From an uncultured Crocinitomix sp. (GTDB lineage Bacteria; Bacteroidota; Bacteroidia; Flavobacteriales_D; Crocinitomicaceae), in the NCBI GenBank assembly GCA_905478225.1, contig CAJQHR010000018.1:62001-126000 (forward strand): a stretch of 64,000 nucleotides of DNA. The letters are read 5' to 3'. Positions 53,491-64,000 of the stretch are shown piece after piece (position 1 is the first letter of the stretch; each line of letters begins with the position of its first letter). Under the pieces are notes generated by a model. It did no database searches. It saw only the letters and a list, made by a program, of their open reading frames with translations, and was not told the DNA's origin. The translations under genes and the position numbers were made by a program.

Positions 53491-53875
53491 AAAAATTATT
53501 TTCAACGGGTTGGTACTATATGTTAGACAAATTTCGTGCAAAAAAGTTACACATCTTCTTACTTTTTGTTAAAATTTACTACTGTAAGTCAATATTCTCT
53601 ATTAGTAACACTAGTTTTAAAAAAAAGTTGTGTCATCTGCATCTGATGTTTCGCTCTTCGAATCTCGTTTAATAATGCTATGATCATCTGAAAAGCCAAT
53701 TAATTCAGATTTAAATTCTGCATGTGTGTCTATTACTGTCCCAATCGTAGCATCTCTAAACACCTGTAAATAATAGTGTGATAGGTGCTTTAAATTTTGG
53801 ATAAAAGGGCGAAAATGAAGTGGCAGCAAAAAAGAGGGGATTTATACAGATGGAAACTTATGGTTTGAAGCACAC
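53491..53875. other. Intergenic stretch, possible short ORF not supported
   Basis: Holds the promoter area of the minus-strand outer-membrane gene (AT-rich, 53540-53600) and a 70-codon minus-strand frame (53617-53829) with no signal, motif or neighbour supporting it. Its tail DSKSETSDADDTTFF is low complexity. Nothing else recognised. Confidence 0.4.
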
Positions 53876-54310
53876 TTAATGAACTTCAAAAATGAAAGGT
53901 CGATAGAGTTTTATAAGGCGTTTGGTTGATGTATTTCTTTTAGAATAATTGGTTGATAAGGCAATTTCAAGCGAATCGGATAAACGATCTAATCTATCTT
54001 GGATATAATCATGTTTTAAGATATATGTCACGGCTTGTTTGTCGGAAAGGTGGGCGGTAATAATACCAATTAAATTGCCTTTTTCATTAAAAAGTGGTGC
54101 GCCACTATGTCCTGCATTAGAGGGTAGGGAAACTTCATAATAAACCGAGTCTGATTCAAAGCCCGTCTCCGAACTAACTGCTCCCCGTGTATATACAATG
54201 TCTCGTTTTGTATACCCCAAAGTGAAAACAACCTCACCAAGTTCGGGCGCCTCGTCCACTAATTCAAACGGAACAGCTTCAAAGTTTAACGCTGTTTTAA
54301 TCGAACTATA
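53876..54310 (-). pseudogene. Trypsin-like serine protease, N-terminally truncated remnant
   Basis: The open frame begins after a TAA at 54311-54313 and reads SSIKTALNFEAVPF, ELGEVVFTLGYTKRDIVYTRGAVSS, then SLPSNAGHSGAPLFNEKGNLIGIITA and a helical tail. This is the second half of an S1/HtrA-type barrel with the catalytic serine in GHSGAP. The catalytic His and Asp and the first barrel are absent. A GTG at 54259 could start a 127-residue product but it would lack the triad. No PDZ domain follows. Confidence 0.7.
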
Positions 54311-54517
54311 TTAACGATTATTCGCTTGAAGAGGTATTATCGCTTGCAAAATCAACCTTAAACTTGGAGGATACATGCAAAATCGGATTTTTAAATTTGG
54401 TTGAGAAAGCTATGGTAACAGCGAGTTAGCATGGTTTAATGGTTCAAATTGCGCAACTCTTTCCTGTAGTTGCGTAATTTGAATACATGAACAGTTTTAT
54501 TTCACATTTTAAAATGT

Positions 54518-54525
54518 TAACTTTG
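54518..54525 (+). promoter_or_regulatory. -7 promoter box for queA
   Basis: TAACTTTG matches TAnnTTTG, 26 bases before the queA ATG. Confidence 0.5.
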
Positions 54526-54550
54526 TCCTCTTAAAAACTAGACATACTGT

Positions 54551-55606
54551 ATGAAGTTATCAGCGTTCAATTTTGAATTACCAGAGGAATTAATTGCACA
54601 GCATCCGAATCGAAATCGTGATGAAGCGCGAATGATGGTTCTCAACCGTGAAAAACAAACGATCGAACATAAACTATTTAAGGATGTGTTGGGATATTTT
54701 GAAGAAGGTGATGTAATGATAATGAATAACACGAAAGTGTTTCCTGCACGTCTTTATGGAAACAAAGAGAAAACAGGTGCGAGAATTGAAGTGTTCTTAC
54801 TAAGAGAATTAAATCGCGAAAGCCTTTTATGGGATGTACTTGTAGATCCTGCAAGAAAAATCAGAATCGGAAATAAGCTTTATTTCACTGATGATGACTC
54901 ATTAGTTGCTGAGGTAATCGATAATACAACTTCAAGAGGACGTACAATCAGATTCTTATTTGATGGTTCTTACGAAGAATTTAAAGAAAAAATTACTGAT
55001 TTGGGTGAAACTCCAATTCCTCCATACATTAAAGGAATGCGTGATGTTGTTCCCGAAGATGAAGAAAGATATCAAACGATTTATGCGAAGAAAGAAGGAG
55101 CTGTTGCTGCACCAACTGCAGGATTGCACTTTAGCCGTTCATTGTTAAAACGTTTGGAAATTAAAGGGGTTGAATTTGCTGAGGTAACACTTCACGTAGG
55201 TTTAGGAACTTTCCGAACAGTTGACGTTGAGGATTTAACAAAACATAAAATGGATTCCGAACAAGCCGAAATTACGCAAGAAGTTGCGGATATGGTGAAT
55301 AAAGGAAAGAGAAATAAAAAACGTGTTTGCGCCGTTGGAACAACAAGTATGCGCGCAATCGAATCTAGTGTTTCTACGGATGGTTACTTAAAACCATTCG
55401 ACGGTTGGACAAATAAGTTTATTTTCCCTCCATTCGAATTTTCAATTGCAAACTGTATGATCACGAACTTTCATACACCACAATCAACATTAATGATGAT
55501 GGTTGCTGCGTTTTCTGATTTAGATTTTGTAAAGAGAGCTTATGAAGAAGCAATCAAAGATAAATATCAATTCTATTCTTACGGTGATGCTATGCTTATC
55601 ATCTAA
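54551..55606 (+). CDS. queA: S-adenosylmethionine:tRNA ribosyltransferase-isomerase QueA
   Basis: 351 residues, full length. Motifs: [22 protein letters not shown] at the N-terminus, [20 protein letters not shown], the conserved [34 protein letters not shown] and the C-terminal [13 protein letters not shown]. It moves and isomerises the ribosyl part of SAM onto preQ1 in tRNA, giving epoxyqueuosine. A strong terminator follows. Confidence 0.97.
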   Translation: MKLSAFNFELPEELIAQHPNRNRDEARMMVLNREKQTIEHKLFKDVLGYFEEGDVMIMNNTKVFPARLYGNKEKTGARIEVFLLRELNRESLLWDVLVDPARKIRIGNKLYFTDDDSLVAEVIDNTTSRGRTIRFLFDGSYEEFKEKITDLGETPIPPYIKGMRDVVPEDEERYQTIYAKKEGAVAAPTAGLHFSRSLLKRLEIKGVEFAEVTLHVGLGTFRTVDVEDLTKHKMDSEQAEITQEVADMVNKGKRNKKRVCAVGTTSMRAIESSVSTDGYLKPFDGWTNKFIFPPFEFSIANCMITNFHTPQSTLMMMVAAFSDLDFVKRAYEEAIKDKYQFYSYGDAMLII

Positions 55607-55629
55607 TAAAGAAGGATTTTAGTTAATTT

Positions 55630-55683
55630 TAAGCCGCCTAGTTAAGATGATTCATTTGAATTTCTAACTCGGCGGTTTTTTTT
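55630..55683 (+). terminator. Terminator after queA
   Basis: Arms AAGCCGCCTAGTTA (55631-55644) and TAACTCGGCGG (55665-55675) pair with one small mismatch and are followed by eight T. Confidence 0.85.
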
Positions 55684-55692
55684 ATATCCCAA

Positions 55693-56361
55693 ATGATAGA
55701 AAGGTCAGTAATTATAAGTGCAGGTGGAATCGGTAAACGAATGGGTGCCGCAATTCCTAAACAGTTTCTGAACTTAGTAAACCGCCCTGTCCTATTTCAC
55801 ACCATTGAAAAATTCTATCAATTCGATCCGGAAATTCAAATCATAGTCGTGCTGCCCGCAAACCAATTAGACTATTGGAAGGCCTTATGCGCAAAGCATG
55901 AATTTGGAATTGAATACGCAATTGCTAAAGGTGGTAAAGAGCGTTTCTTTTCGGTAAAAAATGGCTTAGCATTGGCTAAAGGAAATGTAATTGGTGTGCA
56001 TGATGCAGTAAGACCTTTAGTGTCAACAGAGGTAATTGCGAATTGTTTTTCAAGGGCTAAGGAACATGGCGCTGCTATTCCAGTATTTGATATTAGTGAG
56101 TCTATCCGTAAGTTGGACGCAAATGGCTCCAAAGCGGTTGACCGCAATTCCTATAAAATGGTACAAACGCCTCAATGTTTTCAGCGGGACATTATAAAAA
56201 AGGCTTATTCCGTTGATTTTTCTAAGGAATTTACGGATGATGCCAGTGTAGTTGAAAAAAACGGAACCTTTATTCATTTGATTGAAGGAAACGAGGCCAA
56301 TATAAAAATCACCAGACCAATTGATCTTCGCATGGCAGAAACACTCTTGCAAGGTGAATAA
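55693..56361 (+). CDS. ispD: 2-C-methyl-D-erythritol 4-phosphate cytidylyltransferase IspD
   Basis: 222 residues. The CTP-binding loop is SAGGIGKRMGAAIPKQFL; AKGGKERFFSVKNGL, GVHDAVRPLV, and late KMVQTPQCFQRDIIKKAY and FTDDASVVE complete the IspD signature. It joins CTP with MEP in the non-mevalonate isoprenoid pathway. The thioredoxin-like gene overlaps its last 8 bases. Confidence 0.96.
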   Translation: MIERSVIISAGGIGKRMGAAIPKQFLNLVNRPVLFHTIEKFYQFDPEIQIIVVLPANQLDYWKALCAKHEFGIEYAIAKGGKERFFSVKNGLALAKGNVIGVHDAVRPLVSTEVIANCFSRAKEHGAAIPVFDISESIRKLDANGSKAVDRNSYKMVQTPQCFQRDIIKKAYSVDFSKEFTDDASVVEKNGTFIHLIEGNEANIKITRPIDLRMAETLLQGE

Positions 56362-56632
56362 GGCGATTTATTTTAAAGGGGAGAACTGCAGTGTTTGCAA
56401 AGCTTTATTGCCTAAAATGGAAGCCCACTTTATCGCAAACTTTCCATTGTTAGATTTTGAAATAGTAGAAGTAGAAAAACAGCCTGAAATAACAGCACAG
56501 TTCAACGTTTTTACTATTCCTGTAATGGTCATTCTATTTGATGATAAAGAACATTACCGTTTTGTCCGAAATTTTTCAGGCAGCGAAATTGATCAAAAAT
56601 TGGAGCGGACTTATCAATTGAGATTTCAATAA
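56354..56632 (+). CDS. Thioredoxin-like protein with CxxC motif
   Basis: 92 residues from a GTG at 56354 that overlaps the ispD stop (the frame runs on to a TTG at 56321, but the thioredoxin fold starts right at KAIYFKGENCSVCKALLP). It has the CSVC redox motif, FEIVEVEKQPEITAQFNVFTIPVMVIL with the conserved cis-proline (IPV), and a short final helix. Cytoplasmic, no signal peptide. Substrate unknown. Confidence 0.82.
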   Translation: MNKAIYFKGENCSVCKALLPKMEAHFIANFPLLDFEIVEVEKQPEITAQFNVFTIPVMVILFDDKEHYRFVRNFSGSEIDQKLERTYQLRFQ

Positions 56633-56653
56633 TTTATTGTAATATTAACCAAG

Positions 56654-57430
56654 ATGGCATTAAAAATTAAGTTTGCTTTTTTGGTTTTAGCTTTGCATTT
56701 AGGTTCAAATTCCCACAGTCAATTGGTCGCGGGTGGAGGTTATGAATTGGGTTTCATTCAAACTGAAGAGGTTTATAATTTTAACGTTTTAGTGTATAAT
56801 GACAATGAAACCTTTGATTTTTATTCCGTGCAAAGCGAATTGGGGGCAGTATCACATGGAATCATGGGGCGCAGTTTTGGAGGGCAGTTTTTAAATCCTA
56901 AAAAGTTTACTTTAGGTTATTCGCTTGAATTGGGTTATCAATATTTTACAAGTAAAGGCAAGTTTCTTTATCTCGAAAGTTCTACCCATGACGCAGATTC
57001 TATTGTCAATTTTTTTGATGGATTTACATTCGAATCAAATCATCACATGGTGCGGTTTGATCATTATTTGGATATGCATTGGAACGCCTCACCAACCGTT
57101 AAAATTACAAATTCAATAGGAGTTGGTTTAACAGCTCTAGTGCGGGGCGCTAGTCCTAATTTAGAAATTGACGGAACCATGATTAATACCAATCATCCAA
57201 TTCTTAAGTTTAAGTATCAACCCCAAATCACCGAAAAATACAACAAGTTTTCCATGACTTTTTTCGCATCTATTGATCTATTTGCAATTGAACTATTTAA
57301 TAAACCGGGACCAAACGAATCACCCGATTATCGAATTCCATTGACCAAACTGCGCTTCAACACAATTGGCATCCGTTTCATCCCTGATCCTAAAAAGCCA
57401 AAAGAAAGACCAACGGAAGAACTTTATTAG
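56654..57430 (+). CDS. Exported beta-rich protein, probable outer-membrane barrel
   Basis: 258 residues: signal peptide (about 1-22, ending SHSQ), then alternating strands (LVAGGGYELGFIQ, FTLGYSLELGYQYF, VKITNSIGVGLTALV, FSMTFFASIDLFAI, LRFNTIGIRFIP) consistent with an outer-membrane barrel. The C-terminus is a Pro/Lys-rich tail that does not end in an aromatic residue, unusual for a barrel. No named family recognised. Confidence 0.7.
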   Translation: MALKIKFAFLVLALHLGSNSHSQLVAGGGYELGFIQTEEVYNFNVLVYNDNETFDFYSVQSELGAVSHGIMGRSFGGQFLNPKKFTLGYSLELGYQYFTSKGKFLYLESSTHDADSIVNFFDGFTFESNHHMVRFDHYLDMHWNASPTVKITNSIGVGLTALVRGASPNLEIDGTMINTNHPILKFKYQPQITEKYNKFSMTFFASIDLFAIELFNKPGPNESPDYRIPLTKLRFNTIGIRFIPDPKKPKERPTEELY

Positions 57431-57642
57431 GCAATAGACAGAGAGAAAAAAGACTAGAGTAGAATGCCATAGCAACTGTTCAATATTTACCTGCCCATTA
57501 CAGCAAAACAATGGAACATCTAAGCGGGAAACGATCTAATTTCTATCGTCTAAAGCGCAATAAACCAAACAAACTCACGTTCACCCTACAAACCAAAAAA
57601 TAGCAGTTATTTCATACGCCTACTTAACCAAAAACAACTAAA

Positions 57643-58305
57643 ATGAAATTCAAAATCCTATGTACTGCTATCTTGTTTGCTGGTATTAGTCAATTTGCAA
57701 ATGCCCAACTATCTGCTGTTGGAATTCAGCCAAAAATGAATTTTTCAAGACACATGAATATTGAGCAAACCGTTCCATTGAGATTAGCTCGATCTGTTGA
57801 AGGTTTTTTGTCCGCCCCGGGTATAGACGCGTTTGTAGATTTTAATTTAGGGGATAAATGGAAATTTCGTGCAAAGGCAGGTTTTGAAACCAAAGGTTTT
57901 GTGAGCAGCTATTTCGCTTATGAATTAAATGAGCGCGCACAGAAATATCATTATGTTTCTAATGATTTAAACATAATTCGCAATTGGGGAAAAAACAAAA
58001 AAATACAACCGTACAATTATTTAGGAGTAACATCCGGCTACCTTTTTAAGGACAACGCAAAAGTCTTGGCGGAATATCAAGCCAAAATTTTTCCCAACAG
58101 CGTGTCTTTAACCTATGACAATTATTCAAAATTTAACCTCGGCTTTAATTTGGGAATTGGGCTGAGTTTTAATAACGTTTTATGGCTAGAACTTGAATAT
58201 AATCGAGACATTCTGGCGCCAATAAATCAAACTGATATTAAAGTTTTTAATACCGTTTATTCTGTAAATGTTGGCATAAACTTATTGAAGCTTTTTCAAA
58301 AGTAA
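57643..58305 (+). CDS. Outer-membrane beta-barrel protein
   Basis: 220 residues: signal peptide MKFKILCTAILFAGISQFANA, then paired amphipathic strands (GIQPKMNFSRHM, WKFRAKAGFETKGFV, FNLGFNLGIGLSFNN, LWLELEYNRDI, VYSVNVGINLLKLF). This is the pattern of small OMP_b-brl proteins. Ligand unknown. Probably its own transcription unit. Confidence 0.78.
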   Translation: MKFKILCTAILFAGISQFANAQLSAVGIQPKMNFSRHMNIEQTVPLRLARSVEGFLSAPGIDAFVDFNLGDKWKFRAKAGFETKGFVSSYFAYELNERAQKYHYVSNDLNIIRNWGKNKKIQPYNYLGVTSGYLFKDNAKVLAEYQAKIFPNSVSLTYDNYSKFNLGFNLGIGLSFNNVLWLELEYNRDILAPINQTDIKVFNTVYSVNVGINLLKLFQK

Positions 58306-58357
58306 ATTACACCACATAAAAATTACATTTCGAGCCCGTTTTATCCGTTCAAATGTA

Positions 58358-58365
58358 TAAATTTG
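58358..58365 (+). promoter_or_regulatory. -7 promoter box for isocitrate dehydrogenase
   Basis: TAAATTTG matches TAnnTTTG, 56 bases before the ATG at 58421. Confidence 0.45.
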
Positions 58366-58399
58366 TCATCCTTATAAATCCGATCAAAAATAGCAATAG

Positions 58400-60640
<2,241 letters not shown>

Positions 60641-60662
60641 AATATTTCGAAAATGTATTTTT

Positions 60663-60694
60663 AAAAACCTTGGCGCTTGTAGTCAAGGTTTTTT
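60663..60694 (+). terminator. Terminator after isocitrate dehydrogenase
   Basis: Arms AAAAACCTTG (60663-60672) and CAAGGTTTTTT (60684-60694) with an 11-nt loop. Confidence 0.8.
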
Positions 60695-60713
60695 GTATTT
60701 TGGAGTCTACCTA

Positions 60714-62188
60714 ATGGACTCTAAAAAACTAAAATTCCTATTCATAACTCCCCTGCTATTGATTTTAAGCACTAGTTATGCGAATTGGGATAACAGTCCT
60801 GAAGATTCTTTATTGAATGCGCTTCAAAACGTGAAAACTGATCATGAACGGGCAAGCACGCAGCTAGAACTAGCAATATTTCATTTAGAAAAAAGAAAGG
60901 CGAATAAGGCGTTGCAGTATGCGGATGATGCCGAAAAAATAGCAAAAAACTTAGATGACCCTGAACTTTTGGCCAATGTTTTGTATCGTAAAGGGGAGGC
61001 TTATTGTGGCGTTGATAAGGGATTGGAAGCGATCGATTATTTTAATGAAGCACTTCAAGTTAAAAACGGTTTAGATGCAGTTGGACAGCTGAGTGTTTAT
61101 AATATGATGGGGATAACTTACCTCGTTTTTGATGAAGGAGCAAAGGGGATTGAATACTTTGATCATGCGCTAACCTTGCAAGATGCAGCCAATGAAATAT
61201 CTGGAACTACCTACGAATTCATTTATAATAATAAAGGGATTACTTATTCTGCCATGGGCATGCTGGACTCCGCAATGGCGAATCACAATTATTGCCTTAA
61301 TATTCGGCTTAAGGCAAAAGATTTATACGGCATTGGTCAATCCTATAATAATCTTGGAACAGCGTTTTTTGAAGCTGAAGTTTATGATTCTGCCTTGGTT
61401 TACTTTGAATGGGGTTTATTTTATCGCAATCGCATGGAAAGCCCGCCCCTCTAAAGTATTCAAGAAAGTGATATTAACATCTCAAAGGCTTTAATTGAGT
61501 TGGGGCGACCAATGGAAGCAAAACCAAAATTGAAACGCATAGAAAATGAACTTTTGACTGTGCCAAATCCGACAATTGAACTGCGGCTTAATGAATTAAT
61601 GTTACGCTTATATGAAGACCTGAATGATTATAAGAACGCCTTTAAATACAGTACAAAATATTATGAATTAAAGGACAGTATTTTTGGTATAGAGAAACGC
61701 GAAGAACTGATCCGAATTAACCTCAGAGGTAAATATGCCGAGCAAAAATTACAGGATAGTTTAATTAATGCGGAGCAAATTAAATTGGAAAAAATTCACG
61801 CCGCAAAAGAAAAAGAAATTAACGATCAAAAAGCGCATACATCACGTTTATTAATGATAGGGTTGATTATAGCTTTAGGTTTAATATTAGGTATTATCAT
61901 TTTAGTTTATCGAAACTACCGCAAGAAAACCGAAAACCATTTAGCACCAAAAATGTTGATGTAGAAAAAGGCGATATGATTTATTCGTTTACAGATGGTT
62001 TTCCAGATCAGTTCGGAGGCGAGCGTGGTAAAAAGTATAAATACAAACAGTTAAAGCAGTTCTTACTGAACATTGCCAATGAAAAGGAACAAGATCAAGT
62101 CAAGGCATTAGAAAAAGAATTTGAGCAATGGAAAGATGCTTTAGAACAAGTGGATGATGTTTGCATATTGGGCGTGAGAGTGCTTTGA
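60714..62188 (+). pseudogene. TPR/SpoIIE-type PP2C phosphatase, stop plus internal deletion
   Basis: The ATG at 60714 opens a signal peptide (LKFLFITPLLLILSTSYA) and TPR repeats (VLYRKGEAYCGVDKGLEAIDYF, NNKGITYSAMGMLDSAMANH). A TAA at 61452-61454 interrupts; the same frame resumes with more TPR, a coiled coil and a membrane helix (LLMIGLIIALGLILGIIILV) up to 61964. After a deletion/frameshift the last ~75 residues of a SpoIIE phosphatase remain (KGDMIYSFTDGFPDQFGGERG, EQVDDVCILGVRVL). Nearly all of the PP2C domain, with its metal-binding aspartates, is gone, so it cannot be an active phosphatase. Confidence 0.85.
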
Positions 62189-62228
62189 TTCATTTTGATA
62201 AAATTCCAATACATCAAACAATCAACCG

Positions 62229-62275
62229 AGTCACTTCGAGTGATTGCGAAGCATGAGCAATTGTATCGAGAAGCA
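62229..62275. repeat. Short imperfect dyad, possible interspersed repeat
   Basis: Contains CACTTCGAGTGA and later TTGTATCGAGAAG. The style resembles short palindromic intergenic repeats I recall from other Bacteroidota. Only one copy is seen in this window, so the repeat nature is unproven. Confidence 0.3.
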
Positions 62276-62279
62276 TCAA

Positions 62280-62654
62280 CTACGAATTAACCATGTGCTG
62301 TGCCACTTGCGGAAAACAATTGTACAAGGCCACTTTTAAATTTTCGGCTAAATCTAATTCTTGGATTGAAGCTTCCATCAAACGCAACCATTCATCTTTC
62401 GCCTCATTCGTAATGGCGTGTGGCATATGTCTAAGGCGCATTTTTGGAGGCCCATATTTTTCCATATAGCGTTGCGGTCCACCTAAAAACTGTGTCAAAA
62501 AACGGTATTGCTTATCTTTAATGATTTCGGTGTCTGTTTGGTTAAATAAGGGGGACAAAATGGGGTTCACAAAAACCTTGGCATAAAAACTGTTTATAAG
62601 TTCTTGTAAACGATTGTCACCAATTAATTCGTAAAGGGTTTTTACTTTTTCCAT
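62280..62654 (-). CDS. Group II truncated haemoglobin
   Basis: 124 residues of two-over-two globin. TLYELIGDNRLQELINSFY (A/B helices), FLTQFLGGPQRYMEKYGPP (E helix, group II pattern), MRLRHMPHAI with the proximal histidine at RH, then EWLRLMEASI with the group-II tryptophan (W at G8). It binds haem and probably O2 or NO. Single gene between the phosphatase pseudogene and the OmpA-family gene. Confidence 0.92.
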   Translation of the reverse strand: MEKVKTLYELIGDNRLQELINSFYAKVFVNPILSPLFNQTDTEIIKDKQYRFLTQFLGGPQRYMEKYGPPKMRLRHMPHAITNEAKDEWLRLMEASIQELDLAENLKVALYNCFPQVAQHMVNS

Positions 62655-62730
62655 TTTTTTGTTCAGTGTGAAATTTTGGTTTAAAATATTTTAACAAAAA
62701 TAGCCTATCTTTACGGCATTATTAAGGGTT

Positions 62731-63909
62731 TTGAAGAAATTTGTCACCATATCATTTATACTAATTTTTGTTCAAGGGTTTGGGCAAGGATTTAAAATGC
62801 ATTATTCAAATTCATTTGCAGATTGTTTTGGTTCGGTTGAGGTAACGGATTACAACAACCCTTCAAGGGTGCAATTTCCAGGGAATTTTGGCCTACGGGA
62901 TGATTTTATTGGGTTTGATCCTGATTTTTATGAGGTGAATTCAGTTTGGCTGCGTTTAGAACCAAATGTAGAAGGTGAATTTGAATTTGAGATTTCTACT
63001 GAGAACAATGTTGATTTTAGTTATCATTTATTCCGCGCAACAGATAACTCCTTTTGTGAGCATTTAGAGGCTGACAAAGCCGCGCCAGAAATATCGCAAA
63101 GCATTTCATATCACGATAAAGGGGCTATGGATTCGGGTGGCGATAATTTTAAAAGCGCTATTAAAACCAAGGATACGGATGTTTTTTATCTCATGATTCA
63201 CACCAATTCAACCTATAAAGGGCGCGTAACGGTGAAATATAGGAGAGTGGGTAAGGTGTCTATCACAAAATCTGAAATTCAAGATTATAGAACAGGGACT
63301 GCGGATCATTTCATACGTGTTCGAATTCGAGATAAAGAAACAGGAGATCCCGTAGAGGCAAATATGATTATTTCGGGCGTGAAAAAGGATAATTATTTAT
63401 TCTTAGGAACTGATTTTTATTTTGATGCAACAACAGTGCGCGAAATGCACATTGAATCCAATACTCAGGGTTACTTTCTATTTGTGAAAGATTTTGAATC
63501 CATTGGGTCAGCCAATAGTAATATGGAGATTCTGCTAGAATTGGAGCGATTGGCGCCCGGGAAAAAATTAGCCCTTCAGAACATTAAATTCCAGCAAGAC
63601 GAAGCCGAGTTTTTACCCATTGCTTATCCTGCACTTAAACGATTGTTAGATTTCATGGCGGTAAATGATGAGTTGAAAATTGAAATTCAGGGACATGTAA
63701 ACGCACCGGGTTATAAAAATAATGGACGAATTAAGACCTTATCTGAAAATAGAGCAAAGGCCGTAAAGAAGTTCTTAAAAGATAATGGTATTGAAGGAAA
63801 TAGGATGGTAGTGAAAGGGTATGGGAATACCGAAATGCTTTTTGAAGAGCCTATAAATATCCATCAGGAAGAGGCAAACCGAAGAGTTGAAATAAAGATT
63901 ATTGACTAA
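62731..63909 (+). CDS. OmpA-family protein
   Basis: 392 residues from a TTG (62731). Signal peptide ending QGFGQ. The N-terminal half is a beta-rich region of uncertain family (VWLRLEPNVEGEFEFEIST, DTDVFYLMIHTNSTYKGRV), then a carboxypeptidase-like/DUF segment and, from ~290, an OmpA C-terminal domain: ALQNIKFQQDEAEFLPIAY, LKIEIQGHVNAPG, LSENRAKAVKKFLKDNGI, MVVKGYGNTEML and NRRVEIKI. That domain binds peptidoglycan, so the protein links envelope layers. Upstream, TATCTTTA at 62706-62713 is a likely -7 box. Confidence 0.88.
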   Translation: MKKFVTISFILIFVQGFGQGFKMHYSNSFADCFGSVEVTDYNNPSRVQFPGNFGLRDDFIGFDPDFYEVNSVWLRLEPNVEGEFEFEISTENNVDFSYHLFRATDNSFCEHLEADKAAPEISQSISYHDKGAMDSGGDNFKSAIKTKDTDVFYLMIHTNSTYKGRVTVKYRRVGKVSITKSEIQDYRTGTADHFIRVRIRDKETGDPVEANMIISGVKKDNYLFLGTDFYFDATTVREMHIESNTQGYFLFVKDFESIGSANSNMEILLELERLAPGKKLALQNIKFQQDEAEFLPIAYPALKRLLDFMAVNDELKIEIQGHVNAPGYKNNGRIKTLSENRAKAVKKFLKDNGIEGNRMVVKGYGNTEMLFEEPINIHQEEANRRVEIKIID

Positions 63910-63914
63910 TAATT

Positions 63915-64000
63915 ATGGGTTTAATTCTTTGTTTAGAAACTGCTACTAAAGTTTGTTCCGTTAGTCTTGCAAAAGACGGCGAAGTCATTGATACAATCGA
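63915..64000 (+). CDS. tsaB: tRNA threonylcarbamoyladenosine biosynthesis protein TsaB (3' partial)
   Basis: ATG at 63915, 5 bases after the OmpA-family stop. The visible residues are MGLILCLETATKVCSVSLA and KDGEVIDTI, the N-terminal ASKHA-fold strand of TsaB, which partners TsaD in making t6A37 of ANN-decoding tRNAs. The gene runs off the window. Confidence 0.85.
   Translation, partial: MGLILCLETATKVCSVSLAKDGEVIDTI

Noticed and set aside
53617-53829. 70-codon minus-strand ORF as a gene
   Set aside because: No homology signal, no signal peptide, low-complexity tail, and it is out of frame with the neighbouring protease remnant.

Overview
The window comes from the chromosome of a Bacteroidota bacterium, most likely of the order Flavobacteriales (Crocinitomicaceae- or Cryomorphaceae-like; inferred from gene content, not from a tree). 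The DNA is AT-rich. Nine proteins carry a type IX secretion (T9SS) type A C-terminal tail. Several genes are preceded by the Bacteroidota -7 box TAnnTTTG. The gene order kelch/GGGP synthase/PPTase/ahcY is, from memory, one seen in this group.

Layout. 1-1.5 kb: the end of a glutamate racemase-like gene, a ThiE-like gene, a decayed ThiE fragment and a small ORF with a (GTT)15 poly-valine tract. 1.5-16.1 kb (minus strand): a lone receiver protein, four tandem paralogous seven-bladed FG-GAP propellers with T9SS tails, a CotH/lamin-tail/T9SS protein, GGGP synthase and a kelch/T9SS protein. 16.2-18.3 kb: PPTase and ahcY. 18.3-19.0 kb: two divergent small genes whose start codons overlap in CCATGG. 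19.2-28.3 kb: an apparent operon of TonB-dependent receptor, a 1412-aa secreted protein and a PorV/PorQ-family barrel, followed by a decayed paralog of the 1412-aa gene. 29.6-35.5 kb: greA-HIT; a secreted poly-Lys-tailed protein; and sixA-like, ruvC, a TPR histidine kinase broken by two stops, and a LytTR regulator. 35.6-40.3 kb: an ECF sigma factor followed by a predicted envelope-spanning protein, a lipoprotein and a T9SS protein. 40.35-40.71 kb: RNase P RNA. 41.0-43.2 kb: a HEAT-repeat protein, trmB, an unknown gene and an alkyltransferase-like protein. 43.4-49.5 kb: a cobalamin riboswitch and a four-gene surface B12 acquisition locus (three-repeat T9SS protein, BtuB-like receptor, BtuG-like propeller lipoprotein, T9SS cell-surface protein). 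49.5-54.3 kb: a broken GldM-C-like gene, a YcxB-like membrane protein, a DUF5686-type outer-membrane protein and a trypsin-like protease remnant. 54.5-64 kb: queA, ispD, a thioredoxin-like protein, two outer-membrane proteins, monomeric isocitrate dehydrogenase, a broken TPR/SpoIIE phosphatase, truncated haemoglobin, an OmpA-family protein and the start of tsaB.

The strongest candidates for new biology are: (i) the riboswitch-led B12 locus, whose first product has three ~130-residue repeats and a T9SS tail and may be a new cobalamin-capturing surface protein; (ii) the ECF sigma operon, whose second product has four cytoplasmic YxxxYW/DDAFxDAA repeats, one membrane helix, a ~200-residue Asn-rich linker and a C-terminal outer-membrane barrel, suggesting one polypeptide linking outer membrane to sigma factor; and (iii) the receptor/giant secreted protein/PorV trio. 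The window also holds at least six decaying genes, two of them TPR signalling proteins.
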